This document shows, in pieces, positions 49,846-59,807 of a stretch of 64,000 nucleotides of DNA; positions within the stretch are counted from its first letter, which is position 1; the number at the start of each line of letters is the position of its first letter. Source of the stretch: Plantactinospora sp. BC1 (GTDB lineage Bacteria; Actinomycetota; Actinomycetes; Mycobacteriales; Micromonosporaceae). The DNA lies in the NCBI RefSeq assembly GCF_003030345.1, contig NZ_CP028158.1:5518001-5582000 (forward strand), in the 5' to 3' direction. The notes beneath the pieces are model-generated. The model was not told the origin of the DNA, made no database searches, and saw nothing but the letters and a program-made list of their open reading frames with translations. Both the position numbers and the translations under genes were made by a program.

Positions 49846-50784
49846 TCAGCCGGGAAAGGGTTCGGTGACCCGGTGCGCGCCGACCAGCGTCGCGACCCGG
49901 TCGGCGGGCATCGGTTCCTCCAGGACCCGGCGCTTGGTGTAGCAGGCGTGCAGCATCCGCCGGTCGCCGTCCGGTCCGGGACGGGCCGTGACGATGCCGA
50001 TGTGGTGCACGGGCCGGCCGGGACGGGCGAAGAAGTAGAGGTCGCCGGGGCGTTCCGCGCCGAGCGGCACCGGGACCGTCGCCGCCGCCTGGTCGTCGGC
50101 GTCTCTCGGCAGGCGTACGCCGAAGCGCCGCCAGGCCAGGTGCACCAGGCCGGAGCAGTCGATGCCGTACGCCGAGACGCCGCCCCAGAGATAGACCACG
50201 TTACGCAGCCGACTGGCCACCGTGAGCACCTCGGTCGCGCTGGGCAGCCGGCTCGGTGCCGGGGCGAGATGGGTGTCGGGAGCCCAGAGCGGCTGCCCGT
50301 GGTCGGGGACCCGCACCGGCCGCCAGCCGCCCCGGGGCGGTCCCGCGCTGGCCAGCCGGGTGCCCAGGATGACCCCGGGCAGCAGCACCGCGCCGGACGG
50401 GGCGTCGTGCAGCCGGGTGACGGTCGCCGCGACGACCAGGTCCGTCGGTGCCGGCGCCGGATCGGCGGCCTCGACGAGCTGCTCGCCCGGTAGCCAGCCC
50501 GGATATCCCCTCGGGTCGAGCCTGGCCGCCGGCTGTTCCACGGCGACGACCCGGACCCAGCCGTCCGGGCGGACCTGTTCGACCAGTACCCGCTCGCCGA
50601 GCAGGAGCTGACTGAGCACGCACTCGCCGACCCGCTGGTCGGCGGTCATCCCGGAGATCCAGCCGGCGATGTCGGTCCGGCGGGACAACGCCGGTGCGTC
50701 CACCGGGCGGACCGCCTCCGGACGCGCCCACAGGGTGGCGACGGCGACCCGGACAACGGCCTCGTGCCCCGAGCGCAGCACCAT
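49846..50784 (-). CDS. NlpC/P60 (C40) cell-wall peptidase
   Basis: 312 residues. N-terminal SH3-like region (residues 20-160), then an NlpC/P60 domain with catalytic Cys in YGIDCSGLVHLAWRRFG, His in VHHIGIVTARP and a third polar residue region MLHACYTKR. These enzymes cut gamma-D-glutamyl-diaminopimelate bonds in peptidoglycan peptides. There is no obvious signal peptide from ATG 50784, so it may act on recycled muropeptides in the cytosol; YkfC-type enzymes do this next to dipeptide epimerases, as here. That partnership strengthens the call. Confidence 0.87.
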   Translation of the reverse strand: MVLRSGHEAVVRVAVATLWARPEAVRPVDAPALSRRTDIAGWISGMTADQRVGECVLSQLLLGERVLVEQVRPDGWVRVVAVEQPAARLDPRGYPGWLPGEQLVEAADPAPAPTDLVVAATVTRLHDAPSGAVLLPGVILGTRLASAGPPRGGWRPVRVPDHGQPLWAPDTHLAPAPSRLPSATEVLTVASRLRNVVYLWGGVSAYGIDCSGLVHLAWRRFGVRLPRDADDQAAATVPVPLGAERPGDLYFFARPGRPVHHIGIVTARPGPDGDRRMLHACYTKRRVLEEPMPADRVATLVGAHRVTEPFPG

Positions 50785-50908
50785 GTCAGTACCACCCGTC
50801 CTCGCCCGCTCTCCGCCCGACCATATGAAACTTACCGCCGTACTGCAACAAGCCACTGAATGTTGCCTTCACAGGCGGCAGGTGACGGCCGTCGATGTGA
50901 CGGGCGGC

Positions 50909-50959
50909 GGATTCTGGCGGGTGGCGGGCTCTGACGGGTGGCGGGCTCTGACGGGTGGC
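50909..50959. repeat. 17-bp tandem repeat, three copies
   Basis: GGGCTCTGACGGGTGGC occurs twice exactly and once with two or three changes, in the gap between the NlpC/P60 and dipeptide epimerase genes. Non-coding by context. Confidence 0.8.
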
Positions 50960-50975
50960 GGACGGTCTGCCCGGG

Positions 50976-52070
50976 TCAGGACGTCGGCGGGGGCGTCCGG
51001 TGCAGGCCGGCGATGCCGAGGCCGGGTGCGTCGGGCAGCAGCACGGCGGCATTCTCGTACCGGATGCCGCCCTGCACCGGCGACCAGGCCAGCCACCAGG
51101 CGGCGTCCAGGTCGGAGACGGCGCTGGTGCCGTACGCGGCGACCAGGCTGGCGGCCGCGCCGATCCCGATCTGACTCTCCATCATCGAGCCGACCAGCGT
51201 GCCGAGGCCGTGCTCGGCGGCCAACTCCAGCAGCGCGCGGGCCGGCCCCAGCCCGCCACACTTGGCCAGCTTCACGTTCACCATGTCGGCGGCCCGCCGC
51301 TGGATCACCTCGACCAGGTCGCGCAGCCCGTAGACCGACTCGTCGGCCAGGATCGGCACGTCCACCCGCTCGGCCACCCAGGCCAACCCGGCGACGTCCC
51401 GGGCGTGCACCGGCTGCTCCACCAACTCCACGTCCAGGCCGGCGTCCTCGACACTGCGGATCACCCGGACCGCCTCCCGGGGCGTCCAGCCCTGGTTGGC
51501 GTCGAGCCGGATCCGGGTCTGCGGACCGGCGGCGGCGCGTACCGCCCGGACCCGGGCCAGGTCACCCGAGGCGTCGGTGCCGACCTTCACCTTGAGTACG
51601 TCGAAACCGTCGGCCACCCGCTGCTTCGCCGCCCCGGCCAACTCGACCGCGTCCCCGGCCGACAGGGTGACGTCGGTGCCGACCCGCCGGGACGTACCGC
51701 CGAGCAGCCGTACCAGCGGTACGCCGAGCCGCCGGGCCGCCAGGTCGTGCAGTGCGACGTCCACCGCCGCCTTCGCCGCCTCGTTGCCGACCACCGCCCG
51801 GCGCACCTCCGCGCAGAGCGCCACCAGGTCGTCCGGGTTCCGTCGGGTGAGCAGTGGGGCGAGCACCTCCTCGACGCAGGCCCGCGCGCCGCCGATCGAC
51901 GCCCCGGTCACCCGCCACACCTGCGGTGCCTCGCCGAACCCGGACCGCCCGTCGGCGTCGACCACCTCCACCACGAGGGTCTCTACTGTGGAGGTACGAC
52001 GCAGTGCGGTCACGAACGGCGTGTGCAGCGGAGCGGAGAGCCGGTGGGTGCGTACCGAGGCGATCGACAT
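50976..52070 (-). CDS. L-Ala-D/L-Glu-type dipeptide epimerase (enolase superfamily)
   Basis: 364 residues. Catalytic Lys pair motif DVLKVKVG, metal ligands in RLDANQGW, VEQPV and LADESVYG, second catalytic Lys in NVKLAKCGG, and the DLDAAWW signature of dipeptide epimerases. It epimerises Glu in L-Ala-D-Glu or similar dipeptides made from recycled peptidoglycan. The NlpC/P60 gene just downstream on the same strand fits the muropeptide route (cleavage, epimerisation). The residues around the DxD loop suggest an Ala-Glu preference but specificity cannot be fixed. Confidence 0.88.
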   Translation of the reverse strand: MSIASVRTHRLSAPLHTPFVTALRRTSTVETLVVEVVDADGRSGFGEAPQVWRVTGASIGGARACVEEVLAPLLTRRNPDDLVALCAEVRRAVVGNEAAKAAVDVALHDLAARRLGVPLVRLLGGTSRRVGTDVTLSAGDAVELAGAAKQRVADGFDVLKVKVGTDASGDLARVRAVRAAAGPQTRIRLDANQGWTPREAVRVIRSVEDAGLDVELVEQPVHARDVAGLAWVAERVDVPILADESVYGLRDLVEVIQRRAADMVNVKLAKCGGLGPARALLELAAEHGLGTLVGSMMESQIGIGAAASLVAAYGTSAVSDLDAAWWLAWSPVQGGIRYENAAVLLPDAPGLGIAGLHRTPPPTS

Positions 52071-52094
52071 GCAGGCACCATATCGAGGGTCGGC

Positions 52095-52955
52095 TCAGCC
52101 GACGGTCCCCAGACGGTGTCGGGCGGCCCAGACCAGGGCGGAGACCCGGGCGACGAGACGGCGGGCCCGCGCGTCCCGGTCCTCGCCGGGCGGCCCACCG
52201 GCACCGTCCGGCGGCGCGCTGGTGCAGACCACCACGGCGTACGGGGGCGCGTCGTCCGGGAAGACCACTCCGGCGCCGTGCCGGACGCCGCGTACCCAGC
52301 CGTTCTTGTGTGCGATCCGGGTGCCCGGCGGCAGCCCGGCGGCCAGGTCCTCACCGCGCTCCTGGGCGAGCAGCACGTCCAGCATCGCGGCGCAGGCGCC
52401 GGGGGAGGCCAGCCGGGACCGGGCGATCCCGCCGAGCAGCCGGGCCAGGTCGGCCGCGGTGACCTGGTTGTCGAGCCCGGCGTCCCGGGCGGCGAAGTCC
52501 TCGATGCCCCGCCGGGTGTGGCTATGCCGGGCGCCGCTGTCGGCCCAGACCTGCGCGACGGCGGGCAGCCCGACGTGCCCGAGCACCAGGTTGGTGGCGA
52601 GGTTGCTGGAGCGGACGATCATCCGTTCGGCGAGCCAGCGCAGCGGGGCGGTGCCGCCGACCCGGGCCCAGACCGCCTCGTCGTTGTCGTAGTCCGGCGC
52701 GCAGCAGAACCGGCCCGCGCCCGGCCGGGCCGAGTCGAACTCGTTGACCACCGGCACCGGCGCGTCCAACTCCACCTCGCCGGCCTCGGCGGCCCGGTAC
52801 AGGGCGGCCAGCACCGCCACCTTCATGGTGCTGGCCGCGTAGTGCGGGGTGTCCGGCAGCCGGGTGTACGCGGGCCGGCGGCCGAGCCGACCCGCGTAGA
52901 CCGAGACGGTGCCGGGCAGCGCCGCCAGCTCACCGTCGAGCGTGTCCCAGGGCAT
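52095..52955 (-). CDS. Class A beta-lactamase-fold serine hydrolase, no signal peptide
   Basis: 286 residues. Serine nucleophile Ser42 and Lys45 in ASTMK, the SxN motif as Ser116-Ser117-Asn118, and HKNG for KTG. The omega-loop Glu of class A enzymes (ExxLN) is replaced around RDAGLDN, so hydrolysis of beta-lactams is uncertain. No signal sequence is present, so it is probably cytosolic and may act on wall-derived peptides, in keeping with the neighbouring dipeptide epimerase and NlpC/P60. The same strand and 24-bp gap suggest co-transcription. Confidence 0.8.
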   Translation of the reverse strand: MPWDTLDGELAALPGTVSVYAGRLGRRPAYTRLPDTPHYAASTMKVAVLAALYRAAEAGEVELDAPVPVVNEFDSARPGAGRFCCAPDYDNDEAVWARVGGTAPLRWLAERMIVRSSNLATNLVLGHVGLPAVAQVWADSGARHSHTRRGIEDFAARDAGLDNQVTAADLARLLGGIARSRLASPGACAAMLDVLLAQERGEDLAAGLPPGTRIAHKNGWVRGVRHGAGVVFPDDAPPYAVVVCTSAPPDGAGGPPGEDRDARARRLVARVSALVWAARHRLGTVG

Positions 52956-52976
52956 CGGAGTGAGGTACGACCGGAC

Positions 52977-54854
<1,878 letters not shown>

Positions 54855-54979
54855 CCTCCCGCCTGCGCGATCCGGGCCGGCGTCCGGGTTCCCCCTGAGG
54901 TAACCCCGCTCTCGGCGGGAATCGCTGTGCCATCACACCACGCGGCTGGCATGCTGGCCGGGGTGTTCGGGGGGTCGCC

Positions 54980-56602
54980 GTGCAGGATGTGTTGACGGTG
55001 GTGCGGGAGTTGCCGCCGGTGCTTGTCTATCTGGCCGCAGCGCTGCTGGTGGCCACCGAGACGGCGGTGATCATCGGGCTGGTGATGCCGGCCGAGGCGA
55101 CCCTGCTGGCGGTCGGCTTCCTCGCCTACACCGGGATGCTGCGGCTCGGGCCCGCGCTGGTGGTGATGATTGTCGCAGCGGTGCTCGGCGACGCGCTGGC
55201 GTTCCGCAGCGGCCGGCGGCACGGACCCCGGATGCGGGCCGGCCGGTGGGGGAGCCGGGTCGGCGAGCAACGCTGGGCGAAGGCCGACGCGATGCTGGTC
55301 CGGCTGGGCGGGCGCGGGGTGTTCGCGGCCCGCTGGGTGGCGTTCGCCCGGACCCTGGTGCCCCGGCTGGCCGGCAGCGCCGGGATGCCGTACCGGCGGT
55401 TCGCGCCGTGGAACCTCGCCGGGGTGGTGACCTGGGTCGGCGGCTCGGTGCTGGCCGGCTATCTGGCCGGGGAGTCCTACGAGACGGTCTCCCACTATCT
55501 CGGCAAGGCGACCGGGGCGGTACTACTGCTGATCGTCTTCATCGTGGCGATCGTCCTGGTCGGCCGCTGGCTCGGCCGGAATCCCGATCCGGTCCGGTCG
55601 CTGCTGTCCCGGGCCGTCGCCCGGCCGCCGCTGCGCTGGCTCGCCCGGCGGTACGGGGTGCTCTTCTTCCTGCTGTCGATGCACATCGGGCCGGGCTGGA
55701 CGCTGCTGGCGAACCTGGTCGCCGGGCTGGCGCTGCTCTTCGTCTCCGGGCTCGCCCTGGCCTGGCTGCTCGACCTGGTGATCACCCAGAGCGGGCTGTC
55801 GGTGGTCGACAGCGCGATCGCGGAGTGGTTCGCGTCCCGGCGTACCGACGGGGTGGCCGAGCTGGCGCACGGGGCGATCGGCGCGCTGCGCGGGCCGGTG
55901 CTGATCCTGGTGGTGGCGCTGGTCGCCGCGGTGGTCGGCTGGCGTACCCGGCCGTGGCGGGCCGACCTGCTCAGCGTGCTCGGTACGGTCGGTGCCTTCG
56001 TACCGCTGCTGGTGCTGGTCCTGGTGACCGACGTCACCGGGCCGACCAGCGGGGCGCCGGTGCGGCTGCTGCCGGCCCAGAACGCGGTGGTCGCGGCCAG
56101 CCTCTGCACGCTGGCCTGGTTGCTGGCCCGGCAGAGCCGCTGGCCGATGGCGGTGGCGGCCTGGACGGTGGCGGCGGTCGGGGTGGTGACCATCGGCGCC
56201 GCCCGGCTCTACGTCGGCTGGAGTTCGGCGAGCGAGACCGTCACCTCGATGCTGCTCGGGGTGCTCTGGACGGCGGTCTTCATGGTCGCCTGGGCGACCC
56301 GGGACCGGCTGGTACGCGCCGGCCGGACCTCGACCGGGCCGTCGACCCCGAACCGGCCCGAGCCCTCGCCGGACGAGCCCCTGCCCTCGCCGGACGAGCC
56401 CCTGCCCTCGCCGGACGAGACCCTGCCCTCGCCGGACGAGCCCCTGCCCTCGCCGGACGAGGCCCGGCCCTCGGCCGGCGAGGCTCAGCCCCCGGTGGAC
56501 GAGGCACTGGCGGCCGGGAGTGCGGCCCGGTCGCCGACGGAACGGGGCGGTACGCCGGCCGCCGGAGCCGCCCAGGCCGGCCGGACGGTCGAGGCCCCCT
56601 GA
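54980..56602 (+). CDS. DedA/VTT membrane protein fused to a degenerate PAP2 domain, with repetitive tail
   Basis: 540 residues. Residues 1-200 are DedA: VMPAEATLLAVGFLAY, GDALAFRSGRRHG, FARTLVPRLAGSAGMPY. Residues 220-440 have the six-helix PAP2 layout, but the catalytic motifs fail: PSGH reads PAQN (LLPAQNAVVAASL) and SRxxxxxHxxxD reads ARLYVGWSSASET without the His. The C-terminal 100 residues are low-complexity with six PSPDEPL-type units. DedA proteins may flip or translocate undecaprenyl phosphate or lipids; the PAP2 part is likely structural. Start GTG 54980. Confidence 0.85.
   Translation: MQDVLTVVRELPPVLVYLAAALLVATETAVIIGLVMPAEATLLAVGFLAYTGMLRLGPALVVMIVAAVLGDALAFRSGRRHGPRMRAGRWGSRVGEQRWAKADAMLVRLGGRGVFAARWVAFARTLVPRLAGSAGMPYRRFAPWNLAGVVTWVGGSVLAGYLAGESYETVSHYLGKATGAVLLLIVFIVAIVLVGRWLGRNPDPVRSLLSRAVARPPLRWLARRYGVLFFLLSMHIGPGWTLLANLVAGLALLFVSGLALAWLLDLVITQSGLSVVDSAIAEWFASRRTDGVAELAHGAIGALRGPVLILVVALVAAVVGWRTRPWRADLLSVLGTVGAFVPLLVLVLVTDVTGPTSGAPVRLLPAQNAVVAASLCTLAWLLARQSRWPMAVAAWTVAAVGVVTIGAARLYVGWSSASETVTSMLLGVLWTAVFMVAWATRDRLVRAGRTSTGPSTPNRPEPSPDEPLPSPDEPLPSPDETLPSPDEPLPSPDEARPSAGEAQPPVDEALAAGSAARSPTERGGTPAAGAAQAGRTVEAP
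56360..56485 (+). repeat. 21-bp coding tandem repeat (PSPDEPL), six units
   Basis: CTGCCCTCGCCGGACGAGCC-type units of exactly 21 bp, the last degenerate, encode the heptapeptide LPSPDEP in the tail of the DedA-PAP2 protein. Length in multiples of seven residues keeps the frame, so copy number may vary between strains. Confidence 0.9.
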
Positions 56603-56650
56603 GCCGCCGGTGTGCCTGTTATGGTGCGCCGGGAGATTCGGGGGACTCGC

Positions 56651-57514
56651 ATGACGCAGTGGCTACGCAGCACCGGCCTGGTGTCGGGGGCGCTGGTCCT
56701 GGCGCTGGGCACCGTGGTCGGCTGCGCCAACGGCGAGCAGGGCGGCGACGGCGGCACGACCACGGTCGCGGCGCAGGCCGACCCGACCGCCGCCGCGGAG
56801 CCGAGCGCGGCCGGCGAGTCGACGACCGACCCGGAGCCGCCCGCCGTGGTGGGGCTCGGCGCCCGGCCGACCCCGTCGGCGACCCCCCGCCGCACCGCCA
56901 GCAAGAAGCCGGGGCCGCGCAAGGTCCCGAAGCCGCCGACCGAGACGAAGCTGCCGCCGCCGCCACCGAAGCCGGAGACCGGCTGCACCAAGCCGCGCTA
57001 CGAGGGCAGCCAGGCCAGCCGGGCCCAGGTCAAGCAGGCGCTGACCGAGGCGGCCGGCCGGACCTACTGGCCGAACTCGGCGCCGGGCATCCGGGTGCCG
57101 GTCGACCTGGTCAAGGCGACCGCCTGGCAGGAGAGCGGCTGGCAGTCGAACATCATCGCCTGCGACGGCGGGGTGGGGCTGATGCAGGTCATGCCGGACA
57201 CCGCCGCCTTCGTCAACCAGCGCTTCGACCAGTCGTACGACATCGACGCCTACCGGGACAACGCCACGCTCGGCGCGAACTACCTCGCCTGGCTGATCAA
57301 GTACATCGGTGACGCCTTCTTCGAGAGCGACTACGGGGTCTCCGCCGACGACTGCACCACCGCACTCGACTCCTGCCTGCTGAACGCGGTGATCTCGGCG
57401 TACAACTTCGGTCCGGGGGCGGTGGTGACCGACGACGGGTTGAAGATCCCCAATCCGCAGTACGTCCGCAACGTCCGGGCGCTGATGACGGAGTGTGAAT
57501 GCCTGGCCTTCTGA
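56651..57514 (+). CDS. Lytic transglycosylase lipoprotein (SLT domain)
   Basis: 287 residues. Signal peptide with lipobox TVVGC, a Thr/Pro/Lys-rich linker to residue 115, then an SLT domain with the catalytic Glu in AWQESGWQSN, GLMQVMPDTA, and YNFGPGAV. It cleaves peptidoglycan glycan strands with formation of anhydro-muramic acid. Length and lipoprotein type agree with actinobacterial Slt proteins. ATG 56651 is preferred because the signal peptide begins directly. The gene follows the DedA-PAP2 gene by 48 bp. Confidence 0.9.
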   Translation: MTQWLRSTGLVSGALVLALGTVVGCANGEQGGDGGTTTVAAQADPTAAAEPSAAGESTTDPEPPAVVGLGARPTPSATPRRTASKKPGPRKVPKPPTETKLPPPPPKPETGCTKPRYEGSQASRAQVKQALTEAAGRTYWPNSAPGIRVPVDLVKATAWQESGWQSNIIACDGGVGLMQVMPDTAAFVNQRFDQSYDIDAYRDNATLGANYLAWLIKYIGDAFFESDYGVSADDCTTALDSCLLNAVISAYNFGPGAVVTDDGLKIPNPQYVRNVRALMTECECLAF

Positions 57515-57557
57515 TTTCGCGGGTCGGCTGACCGTCCCCACCCGACCTCGGATGGGT

Positions 57558-57576
57558 TGACCACTGCTTTTGGTCA
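57558..57576 (+). promoter_or_regulatory. Inverted repeat TGACCA-N7-TGGTCA before the amidase gene
   Basis: A perfect 6-7-6 inverted repeat overlaps a TTGACC -35-like hexamer (57557-57562) in an AT-richer stretch (TTTTGGTCATATT) 89 bp before the amidase start. It is a candidate operator for a dimeric repressor. Confidence 0.45.
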
Positions 57577-57640
57577 TATTGGCAGCTTGGACGACTGGAC
57601 TCCGGTCGATGTCGCGGATACGGTCAGTAGTGAACACCTG

Positions 57641-57656
57641 CCTCCGAGTCAGGAGG
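57641..57656 (+). promoter_or_regulatory. Hairpin that can sequester the amidase ribosome site
   Basis: CCTCC (57641-57645) pairs with GGAGG (57652-57656) over a GAGTCA loop; GGAGG is the Shine-Dalgarno of the amidase gene, eight bases before its ATG. The stem is short but GC-rich and could dampen translation. Confidence 0.35.
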
Positions 57657-57664
57657 AACGACCG

Positions 57665-58537
57665 ATGCGACTGCTCTGGCTAGCCGACGTGCTCCGGTCC
57701 GCCGGTCTCACCGTGCACGAGGTCGGCGGCTGGCGAAGTCGAGGGTCCACGTCCTTCGATCCACACGGGATCATGTGCCACGAGACCCGCGGCTCGCTCC
57801 GCTCCACCGACGCCGGTGAGATCCACGTCCTGCTCAACGGCTCCGCGACGGCGCCGCCACCGATCGCCCAGCTCTACCTCTCCCGCACCGGGCACTGGCA
57901 CGTGATCGCCTCCGGCCGGTGCAACCACGTCCGGGTCGGTTGGGCCGGGCCGTTCAAGGGGGTCGGCAACTCCGGCCTGGTCGGGATCGAGGCGCAGCAC
58001 GCCCTCGGCGAGCCGTGGACCGAGCGGCAGTACGAGTCCTATGTGCGGGGTGTCCGGGCGCTGCGGGACCGTACCGGTTGGGGGATCGCCGGCCACAAGG
58101 AGCACCAGCCGGCCGGCTACGGACACCCGAGCGTCAAGACGGACCCGAGCTTCAACATGAACCAGTTCCGGCGCGACGTCGCGGCGGCATCGTCCGGAGG
58201 GGAGAACATCATGCCCGCACTGTCCGATCAGGAGCAGGAACAGCTGCTCAAGTACGCCAAGGACGTCAACTACATCCTCTGGCAGGGTGCGCAGAAGCCG
58301 GACGGCAGCGGCCGTACCGACATCCGGCAGCACTTCTACAACATCGAGGGGATGCTGACCGAGGTCAAGGCGAACCAGATGACCATGCTCGGCAAGGACT
58401 GGGTCAACGAGCAGGAGATCATCGACGGCGTGCTCAGTGGGCTCGGCTCGAAGGACCTCGACGACGCGGCGACCGCGCTGCGCGCGGCGTTCGGCGACCG
58501 GATCGCGGAGCTGGCCGCCAAACTCGCCGCGCCCTGA
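57665..58537 (+). CDS. Phage-type N-acetylmuramoyl-L-alanine amidase
   Basis: 290 residues. Residues 1-180 form a PGRP/Amidase_2-like domain with zinc ligands in IMCHETRGS, a second His and Lys in AGHKEHQPAGYGHPSVK, and a conserved DPSFNMNQFR helix. The C-terminal 100 residues (KDVNYILWQGAQ, LGKDWVNEQEIIDG) resemble wall-binding tails of actinophage lysins. No signal peptide. Such lysin-like genes are frequent in actinobacterial chromosomes outside prophages; no other phage gene is seen here. It is preceded by an inverted repeat and a ribosome-site hairpin. Confidence 0.82.
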   Translation: MRLLWLADVLRSAGLTVHEVGGWRSRGSTSFDPHGIMCHETRGSLRSTDAGEIHVLLNGSATAPPPIAQLYLSRTGHWHVIASGRCNHVRVGWAGPFKGVGNSGLVGIEAQHALGEPWTERQYESYVRGVRALRDRTGWGIAGHKEHQPAGYGHPSVKTDPSFNMNQFRRDVAAASSGGENIMPALSDQEQEQLLKYAKDVNYILWQGAQKPDGSGRTDIRQHFYNIEGMLTEVKANQMTMLGKDWVNEQEIIDGVLSGLGSKDLDDAATALRAAFGDRIAELAAKLAAP

Positions 58538-58556
58538 GCGTCCCGCCGCGCCGTCG

Positions 58557-58639
58557 CGGCCCCGCCAGCCGGGTCACGCCCTCGGCAGGGTGGTGCCGGT
58601 CACGGCCCCGCCAGCCGGGTCACGCCCTCGGCCGGGTGG
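58557..58639. repeat. Direct repeat, two 37-bp copies
   Basis: CGGCCCCGCCAGCCGGGTCA, followed by CGCCCTCGGC, occurs at 58557-58586 and 58603-58632, identical over 30 bp and again over six bases after one mismatch; period 46 bp. It lies between the amidase and epimerase stop codons (convergent). Possible duplicated terminator or repetitive element. Confidence 0.8.
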
Positions 58640-58651
58640 CCCGGCGTCCGG

Positions 58652-59707
58652 TCAGCCGGGCGTGCGGCGGCGCAGCCAGGCGTCCTCGGCGAGGTAGTCG
58701 AAGTAGTCGGTCCGGTAGTTCTGCGCGAGATCCGGGAAGACGGTCCGCCAGTCCCGGCCGTGCGCCGCGTCCACCAGCCACCGTACGGTCGCCGGCAGCG
58801 AGTCGAGGTAGCTGGTCACCGGCCGGTAGCCGAGCTGACGTTCCGCCACACTCATGTCCAGCACCACCGGGTACGGCGTCGACCACGGCGTCTCACCGAC
58901 CGGTGGTGCCGGCGACGGACCCTCGATCAGCACGTCCTCCGCGTCGTGGTCCAGCACCGCGTGCACGGCGGCGCCGATCTCGCGTACGGTCGGCGGCTCC
59001 GGGTCACCGGCGTTGAGCACCCGGGCTCCGGGCTCGGCGGCGGAGAGCCGGATCAGCTCGGCGAGGTTGGCGGTGCAGATCGGGTGGAAGCGGCTCTCCC
59101 CGGCGTACGCCAGCACCCGTACCGGCCGGTTGTCCAGGGCGCGCTTGACGAAGTGCCACTCGCGCGGGTGCACGGTGTGCGGCCCGTGGATCGCACCGGC
59201 CCGCAGCAGGGTGGTCGGCAGGACCGCTCCGGCGGCGAGCAGTTCACGCTCCATCGCCGCCTTCCCGGCCGCGTAGGTCTGCGCGCTCGCCGTCGCGTCC
59301 GGGTCCAGGGGTGCGACGGTCGGCTGGGTCTCGGCGATCGGCACCGGGAACCGGACTCCCTCGGTGCCGAACCCCCGGCCCGCGTCGTCCAGGTAGACCC
59401 CGGCGGTGGAGACGACGACGGCCGAGCCGATCCGGTCGGCGAGCCGGAGCAGTTGGCGGGCGTGCCGGGCGTCGTACGCGACGGTGTCGACCAGCACGTC
59501 GCAGCCGTCACCGACCGCGGCGGCCAGCCCGGCGTCGTCCTCGCGGTCCAGCGGGACCAGTTCGACGTTCCAGTCCAGGGGCCAGGGCGCACCGGCCCGC
59601 AGGCCCCGGGCGGCGGCCCGGACGTGCCAGCCGTCGGCGACCAGGGCCCGGACCGCGGCCCGACCGACCTGCCCGGTGGCACCGACGACCAGGGCGAGCT
59701 TCTCCAT
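58652..59707 (-). CDS. NAD-dependent epimerase/dehydratase family protein
   Basis: 351 residues of the extended SDR type. Cofactor loop VVGATGQVGRAAV, the acidic residue region DREDDAG, catalytic Tyr/Lys in QTYAAGKAAME with Ser in VVSTAGVYL, and the C-terminal substrate domain (ESRFHPICTANLAELI). It acts on a nucleotide sugar or similar, substrate unknown. The C-terminal end NYRTDYFDYLAEDAWL is not typical of a defined subfamily. No pathway context nearby. Confidence 0.85.
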   Translation of the reverse strand: MEKLALVVGATGQVGRAAVRALVADGWHVRAAARGLRAGAPWPLDWNVELVPLDREDDAGLAAAVGDGCDVLVDTVAYDARHARQLLRLADRIGSAVVVSTAGVYLDDAGRGFGTEGVRFPVPIAETQPTVAPLDPDATASAQTYAAGKAAMERELLAAGAVLPTTLLRAGAIHGPHTVHPREWHFVKRALDNRPVRVLAYAGESRFHPICTANLAELIRLSAAEPGARVLNAGDPEPPTVREIGAAVHAVLDHDAEDVLIEGPSPAPPVGETPWSTPYPVVLDMSVAERQLGYRPVTSYLDSLPATVRWLVDAAHGRDWRTVFPDLAQNYRTDYFDYLAEDAWLRRRTPG

Positions 59708-59807
59708 ACCGTCACGCTAGATCCGCGTCGCCGAGGTTGCGAGCGCTTCCGCTGTCAGCCGAACCTGCCGCCCGTCGATCTTGGCCAACCGGCCGGGGCG
59801 GGTCGGG

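Noticed and set aside
57665-58537. Prophage remnant
   Set aside because: Only one lysin-like gene; no integrase, capsid, tail or attachment site around it.
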